A stretch of 8,734 nt of DNA from Treponema sp. (lineage in GTDB: Bacteria > Spirochaetota > Spirochaetia > Treponematales > Breznakiellaceae): positions 1 to 8,734 of the forward strand of contig JAISMQ010000196.1 in assembly GCA_031276685.1 (NCBI GenBank), given 5' to 3'. The stretch's first letter is position 1; each line of letters starts with the position of its first letter. A program made the position numbers and the translations under genes. The notes under the pieces were generated by a model. That model was not told the DNA's origin and did no database searches. It worked only from the letters and a program-made list of their open reading frames with translations. Of this stretch, positions 4,543 to 8,734 are shown in pieces.

Positions 4543-5478
4543 ATGTTAGGCTACGAATCAATGAAGAATATCGCCCGCTTGGTACTCTTTTTTACGGTTT
4601 CCCTGGCCGGCATCTTTGTTTTGGCGGCTGCAGTCCGCTTTCTGCATGTACGAATCGACATAACCCGCGTTTTGCCCGCCCGGAACAGCCGTGTCGAGGC
4701 CGAACTGCTGTCCGCGGCCCGCTGGGCCCTGCCCCTTTCCCTCTACGGCGCCCTGCTCCTCAGCCTTAGCTACACCGTAAGGCGCAGGATCCCCGCCCCC
4801 GCCGCCATGTTAAGCCTGTTTGTCCTCGCATCCGCCGCCGGCCTGGGGATAGTCCTGGGTGCGGAGGGCTTTCACCGGCTGTCCTCGTACACGATTCCCG
4901 CCAGGCCGCTGGGGAACCCCGGCCTTGTTCTGACCCAGGCGGATAACGCCATCGTCCTTATCCAGGACCCGGCGGAGATCTGGGGGCCCCGGGTGGTGTC
5001 CATCCCCGGCCAGGCCCTGCTCTACCAGGCCGTACCCCGCGGGCCGGACAACCAGCCCATCAGCCTGCCGCCCGTCCCCTTCCGGACCAACACCGCCTGG
5101 GTCCTCGAAAGCCTCGATATCGACCTGTCCCTGGCAAGCCGCCTGCTTGTCGGCCGCTTTAGCTCCGGCGGCATCGTCCCCTTCGCGGTTTACGTCTGCG
5201 CGCTTTGCTTCCTGCTGGTGTCCCTGCGCTTCGTGCTGGGCCTAAGCAAGTGGCCCCTGGCCAACCTGTTCCTGGGGGCACTGATATTCCGGGGCATCCT
5301 GTCGATGGAAACGTTCCTCGCCGCCCCGGAGCCCGGCGAAATTTTGAACAGCTTTTTGGGCGGCCTGATCCCCCCCCCGTACACGGCGCCGCTGATCTTC
5401 GTGTTTCTGGGCTTCCTGGTCTGCCTGTACACCTTCCTCAGCTACCTGGCCCGGCGGAAGGATCTCCATGAAAATTAA
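4543..5478 (+). CDS. Six-TM membrane protein, possibly LptF/LptG-like
   Basis: I do not recognise this protein with certainty. Hydrophobic segments lie at about 10-34, 60-78 and 85-106. A polar domain of about 100 residues follows (107-209), then three more segments at 210-233, 237-259 and 281-303. This three-domain-three layout is that of the LptF and LptG permeases, which with the LptB ATPase extract lipopolysaccharide from the inner membrane. The loop before the last segment (LGGLIPPPYTAPLIFVFLG, 272-290) resembles the LPP...WLPN region of that family. At 311 residues it is short for LptF/G and the soluble domain is small, so the link is inference. The start may be ATG 4543 or ATG 4561 (MKNIARL), the latter giving a more typical N-terminus; neither has a good Shine-Dalgarno. 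It overlaps the next gene by 11 bp, suggesting a functional pair. Confidence 0.75.
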   Translation: MLGYESMKNIARLVLFFTVSLAGIFVLAAAVRFLHVRIDITRVLPARNSRVEAELLSAARWALPLSLYGALLLSLSYTVRRRIPAPAAMLSLFVLASAAGLGIVLGAEGFHRLSSYTIPARPLGNPGLVLTQADNAIVLIQDPAEIWGPRVVSIPGQALLYQAVPRGPDNQPISLPPVPFRTNTAWVLESLDIDLSLASRLLVGRFSSGGIVPFAVYVCALCFLLVSLRFVLGLSKWPLANLFLGALIFRGILSMETFLAAPEPGEILNSFLGGLIPPPYTAPLIFVFLGFLVCLYTFLSYLARRKDLHEN

Positions 5479-7363
5479 AAAAGAGAGCTTCCTTTCGTCC
5501 CCGGCCCTCTTTGTTTACTACATGGCAGCCTCTTCGCTGGCGATTCTGGGCTTCCGCCTTCTGTTCCCCGGCCAGGGGGCCCCGCTCCCCATCTTTTCCC
5601 GGGATTGGCGGTTCACGCTGGGGGCCCTGGACATCCTTTCCCTGTTCCCCGCCCTGGCCTTTAGCGCCCTGGTTTTCCCCCTGGGCTTCCGAATCTCCTA
5701 CGATGACTTCCGCAGCTTCTCCCCCCGTTTTTTGGAACAGTTCAAAGGGCCGCTTATTACCGCCATCCTGGTCTCCGTCGTCTACGCCGCCCTCTTTTTC
5801 CTGGTCCAGCCCGTCGTCCAGAACAAGCGGATCGATATGGCCCACCGGGGGAGCCTTTACCGCCTGGCGCGGGATCTGGCCCGGGACCGCGCCTCCCTGG
5901 GGCGCTGGGACGAGGCCGCGGGCTTTTTAGGCATCTGCGAGCAGGTGTGGCCCGGCAGCCCGGAACTGGAGCAGCTTAGGATTGACGCGGAGGTTGAGCT
6001 GGACGCGGAACGGATCCGGGCGGAGCGGATCCGGGGGGAGGAAGAGCAGCAGGCGAGCCTGGAGCAGAGCCGGGCGGGACGAGGCGCCGAGGCTTTGGAC
6101 CGCGCGTCCGGGCAGCCCCTGACTACCCCGGAGGCCCTGGACCTGGCCGCTGCGGCCATGCGGGAAGAACGGTACTACGACGCCCACTGGCTGGCGACCC
6201 TGGGGGCGCGGCTGGCCCCGCCGGGGGGCCCCGAGGAGGCCGCCGCCAGCCGGGCTGCGGGCCTTGCCTGGGACGCCATTTCCTCGCTGGCCCCCAATGC
6301 GCGGGAACAGGAACTCCACGCCGTGTACCGCCTTAAACAGTCCGGTTACGAGGCCATGGTCGCCGGGGACTGGATCCGGGCCTACTACATCTTCCGGGAA
6401 CTGATAGAGCGGAGCCCCGGCGATCCGGACGCCGGGAATTTCCTCCGGACAAGCGAGGAAGGCATCCGCAGCATCGCCTTTTTTACCGATGAAATGGGGC
6501 GGGGGACGGGGGACGTTCTGACAAACGCGGTGTTTTCCCTGCCCTACCAGCCCCGTGGCGGCGGCGTAGGCCGGGGCGTTATCCGGTTTTCCTCAATTTC
6601 CCTGTACCAGGACTACGCCTACGCCTTTGGCCTTGAGTTTATCTGTTTTGACGGCGAAAACCGGCCCGAGTCCGGCTTTGAAGCGCCCTACGCCAAGATC
6701 GTACCCATGACCCTGGGCGGCCGGGACCGGGTCGTGGTGCTGATGCAGGCCCTGGACCGCGGCAACCAAAACCGCAGTTGGAAGCCGGAGTGGCGCTCCC
6801 TGGAAGAAAGCGCGGCGGCCCGGCGGCAGGCCGTCAGCAGCCCTGCGGCGGCGGGGGGCTTTCTCCGTTCCGCCATCGGGGATAACCAGATCATGCTGGA
6901 CCTGGACTTTGAAAGCTTCGGCCTGCTCTGCTACACCTGGCGGGGCCTGGGCGCCCCCTCCGGGCCGGCGCGCCTGTCGCCCCTGGACGGGTTTTCCCTG
7001 GGGGACCTGTTCGCCGCGTTCCGCTCCCTTAGCCCCTACGGCTATGTACCCCAGGTTTTCGAGGCGGAGATCATCTACCGGCTCTGCGAACCCCTGTTTT
7101 TCCTGCCCCTGGCCGTCATCGTCATCATCGTCGGCTGGCGGTTCCGGGCTTTTTCCCGGGCCCCGTTCGTGTTTGTCCCCATGCTCTTTGTGCTGCCCCT
7201 GGTTTTCAACGGGCTGGTCTACTTTTACCGCCACATACTCAATATCCTGGGGATCTTTTTAGTGCTGAACCTGGGTTTTTCCGCCACCCTAATCGCCTAT
7301 TGCTTTGGCGCGGGGATCCTCTTTGTCTTTTCCCTTGTCGTCTTTAGCTCCCAGCACAGTTAG
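5468..7363 (+). CDS. Membrane protein with TPR-like soluble domain, possibly LptF/LptG-like
   Basis: A 631-residue protein with TM segments at about 12-34, 51-75 and 95-116, a soluble region at about 117-535, and hydrophobic segments at 541-559, 566-586 and 592-627 (the last perhaps two spans). The soluble region starts with helical, TPR-like stretches (128-165, then a highly charged Arg/Glu run at 174-200, then 221-250). The best TPR-like repeat is at 287-322 (GYEAMVAGDWIRAYYIFREL). A beta-rich part follows (about 355-490). The segment before the fourth TM has the order DGFSLGDLF...FR...Y...FEAEIIYRLCEPL (507-542), resembling the region of LptF/LptG that leads into TM4. The DNA overlaps the upstream membrane gene by 11 bp. 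I infer a divergent LptF/G-type subunit with an enlarged periplasmic part; an unrelated spirochaete-specific membrane protein is the alternative. Confidence 0.75.
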   Translation: MKIKKESFLSSPALFVYYMAASSLAILGFRLLFPGQGAPLPIFSRDWRFTLGALDILSLFPALAFSALVFPLGFRISYDDFRSFSPRFLEQFKGPLITAILVSVVYAALFFLVQPVVQNKRIDMAHRGSLYRLARDLARDRASLGRWDEAAGFLGICEQVWPGSPELEQLRIDAEVELDAERIRAERIRGEEEQQASLEQSRAGRGAEALDRASGQPLTTPEALDLAAAAMREERYYDAHWLATLGARLAPPGGPEEAAASRAAGLAWDAISSLAPNAREQELHAVYRLKQSGYEAMVAGDWIRAYYIFRELIERSPGDPDAGNFLRTSEEGIRSIAFFTDEMGRGTGDVLTNAVFSLPYQPRGGGVGRGVIRFSSISLYQDYAYAFGLEFICFDGENRPESGFEAPYAKIVPMTLGGRDRVVVLMQALDRGNQNRSWKPEWRSLEESAAARRQAVSSPAAAGGFLRSAIGDNQIMLDLDFESFGLLCYTWRGLGAPSGPARLSPLDGFSLGDLFAAFRSLSPYGYVPQVFEAEIIYRLCEPLFFLPLAVIVIIVGWRFRAFSRAPFVFVPMLFVLPLVFNGLVYFYRHILNILGIFLVLNLGFSATLIAYCFGAGILFVFSLVVFSSQHS

Positions 7364-7380
7364 CCGCCGGTACCGTTGCC

Positions 7381-7404
7381 GCCGGCGCAGGTGCCCGCGC
7401 CGGC
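7381..7404. terminator. GC-rich hairpin between convergent genes
   Basis: GCCGGCGC (7381-7388) pairs perfectly with GCGCCGGC (7397-7404) across an 8-nt loop, in the 55-bp gap between the membrane-protein stop and the murA stop. The position suits a shared bidirectional terminator, but there is no T-tract on either side. Confidence 0.4.
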
Positions 7405-7418
7405 AGTCGCCCGGCCCC

Positions 7419-8693
7419 TCAGCGGGCAACGATCCTGGCCCCCAGCGACGAAAGCCGGGGCACGATGTTTTCAAAGCCCCGCTCAATCTGGTAGACGTTG
7501 CGGATGGCGCTTTTCCCCCGCGCGCACAGGGCGGCGATGATCATCGCCATGCCGGCCCGCACGTCGGGGCTCTGCAGCTCCGATCCGCTTAACTCCGAAG
7601 GGCCGGAAACCACCGCCCGGTGGGGATCGCAGAGGACGATCCGCGCCCCCATGGCGATAAGCTTGTCAACAAAGAACATCCGCGATTCAAACATCTTTTC
7701 GTGGATCAGCACCGTACCCTTAACCTGCGTTGCCACCACGGTAACAATGCTGGTAAGGTCCGACGGGAATCCCGGCCAGGGGGCGTCGTCGATCTTGGGG
7801 ATCATCCCCCCCAGGTCGCAGTTTACCGCCATTTTCTGCTTCCCGCTTACAAAGATGTCCTCCCCCCGCTGTTCCCAGCGGATCCCCAGTTTGGCAAAGG
7901 CTATTTTTGCGGAACGCAGATCCCCGGCCCGCGCCCCCCGGATCGTCAGCTCCCCGCGGGTGGCGGCCGCCAGCCCGATAAAGGACCCGACCTCCATAAA
8001 ATCCGCCCCACTGGCAAAATCGCAGCCGCCCAACTTTGGCACGCCCCGGATACGCAGAATGTTCGAGCCGATTCCTTCGATACACGCCCCCATCGCCGTA
8101 AGCATGCGGCACAGATCCTGCACGTGGGGCTCGCTGGCGGCGTTGGTCAGCATGGTTTCGCCCCTGGCAAGCACCGCCGCCATTACCGCGTTCTCCGTGG
8201 CCGTAACCGAAGCCTCGTCCAAAAAAATATCCGCCCCCCTAAGGGCCGCCGCGCGGAACGTAAAATCGCCGTTCACCGTAACCCTGGCCCCCAGTTCCCG
8301 CAAGGCCAGAAAATGGGTATCCAGCCGGCGCCGTCCAATCACGTCACCGCCGGGCGGGGGCAGCACCACCGTGCCGGTCCGGGCCAGCAGAGGCCCGGCA
8401 AACAGAATGGAAGCCCGTATCTTCCGCGCCTGCTCCGGGGGAATCGCAGTCTGCACAGTGCCCTTCGCGCAAAGCTGCCATGCGTTGGGGCCGGCAGGGT
8501 CAGCCGTGCCCCCCAGGGCGCGGTAGATCTCCAGCATTACCTGCACATCTTCTATGTTGGGGATGTTCCGCAAAATAACAGGTTCGTCAGTAAGAAAAGC
8601 CGCCGCAAGGCAGGGCAGCGCGGCGTTCTTGTTGCCGCTCGCCCTGATAGTCCCCCTGATAGGGCTCCCCCCTTCGATCAGGTACTCGTTCAT
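7419..8693 (-). CDS. murA: UDP-N-acetylglucosamine 1-carboxyvinyltransferase, Cys-to-Asp variant
   Basis: MurA adds enolpyruvate from PEP to UDP-GlcNAc, the first committed step of peptidoglycan synthesis, in the cytoplasm. The 424-residue length and two-domain EPSP-synthase fold are typical. SGNKNAALP (19-27) holds the Lys22-Asn23 pair, FPSDLTS (309-315) contains the catalytic-base Asp312 (E. coli Asp305), and QIERGFENI (402-410) holds the C-terminal Arg405 that contacts substrate. The active-site loop reads PPPGGDVIGRR (112-122): Asp117 replaces the Cys that fosfomycin alkylates. This natural variant is known in mycobacteria, Chlamydia and Borrelia and makes the enzyme insensitive to fosfomycin. 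The ATG at 8693 gives the expected family N-terminus and has no Shine-Dalgarno; the promoter predicts transcription to start at this very A. The gene is convergent with the membrane pair. Confidence 0.95.
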   Translation of the reverse strand: MNEYLIEGGSPIRGTIRASGNKNAALPCLAAAFLTDEPVILRNIPNIEDVQVMLEIYRALGGTADPAGPNAWQLCAKGTVQTAIPPEQARKIRASILFAGPLLARTGTVVLPPPGGDVIGRRRLDTHFLALRELGARVTVNGDFTFRAAALRGADIFLDEASVTATENAVMAAVLARGETMLTNAASEPHVQDLCRMLTAMGACIEGIGSNILRIRGVPKLGGCDFASGADFMEVGSFIGLAAATRGELTIRGARAGDLRSAKIAFAKLGIRWEQRGEDIFVSGKQKMAVNCDLGGMIPKIDDAPWPGFPSDLTSIVTVVATQVKGTVLIHEKMFESRMFFVDKLIAMGARIVLCDPHRAVVSGPSELSGSELQSPDVRAGMAMIIAALCARGKSAIRNVYQIERGFENIVPRLSSLGARIVAR

Positions 8694-8699
8694 CGTTAA

Positions 8700-8728
8700 A
8701 ATGTACCAGCTTATACCGGCCCTGTCAA
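8700..8728 (-). promoter_or_regulatory. murA promoter, predicted leaderless
   Basis: On the minus strand, TTGACA (8723-8728, perfect), a 17-bp spacer and TACATT (8700-8705, four of six). Only six bases separate the -10 from the murA ATG, and the seventh is its A at 8693. An alternative -10 TATAAG (8710-8715) lies within the spacer and would give a leader of about 10 nt; its -35 would fall mostly outside the window. Confidence 0.65.
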
Positions 8729-8734
8729 AGCGGC

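Noticed and set aside
7498..8699. Long plus-strand open frames opposite murA
   Set aside because: They lie fully antisense to a clear murA gene, have the biased composition of high-GC shadow frames and show no recognisable domain.
1..8734. CRISPR array, insertion sequence or prophage
   Set aside because: No regularly spaced repeats, transposase, integrase or phage-like genes were seen; all repeats are short hairpins or in-gene tandem units.

Overview
This window is high-GC bacterial DNA with dense genes, short spacers and conventional sigma-70 promoters. The gene set hints at a spirochaete (treponeme-like): MurA carries Asp at the catalytic Cys position, as known in Borrelia, Chlamydia and mycobacteria, and STAS, PspA and PrsW-type genes sit close together. 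This is a guess from gene content. No ribosomal or other phylogenetic marker settles it.

Layout. At the left edge are two back-to-back hairpins and a tRNA-Asn(GTT) gene on the minus strand, with its own promoter and terminator. Next is a minus-strand PrsW-type intramembrane protease. It is divergent, with only 14 bp between starts, from a plus-strand pair: shikimate kinase and an alkyltransferase-like protein, which overlap by ATGA. A TrmJ-type tRNA 2'-O-methyltransferase runs into that pair tail to tail with an 8 bp overlap. Tandem plus-strand promoters then drive a possible 10-codon leader ORF, a STAS protein with a C-terminal zinc ribbon, and a PspA/IM30 protein.

A 332 bp AT-rich gap follows, with three matches to the DnaA-box consensus and several inverted repeats. 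It is followed by two overlapping membrane-protein genes. Each has three transmembrane segments, a soluble domain and about three more segments, a layout resembling the LptF/LptG permease pair. In the second protein the soluble part is about 420 residues and includes TPR-like helices. The window ends with minus-strand murA, whose promoter places the predicted transcription start on the A of the ATG, so the mRNA may be leaderless.

Functional threads. Envelope biology dominates: MurA, PspA, PrsW and the LptF/G-like pair. DNA and RNA maintenance is represented by the alkyltransferase-like protein and TrmJ, and aromatic biosynthesis by the shikimate kinase. The most unusual items are the LptF/G-like pair with the TPR insert, the STAS leader with two promoters and a micro-ORF, the DnaA-box cluster away from any visible dnaA, and the tandem-repeat insertions in the shikimate kinase and alkyltransferase-like genes.
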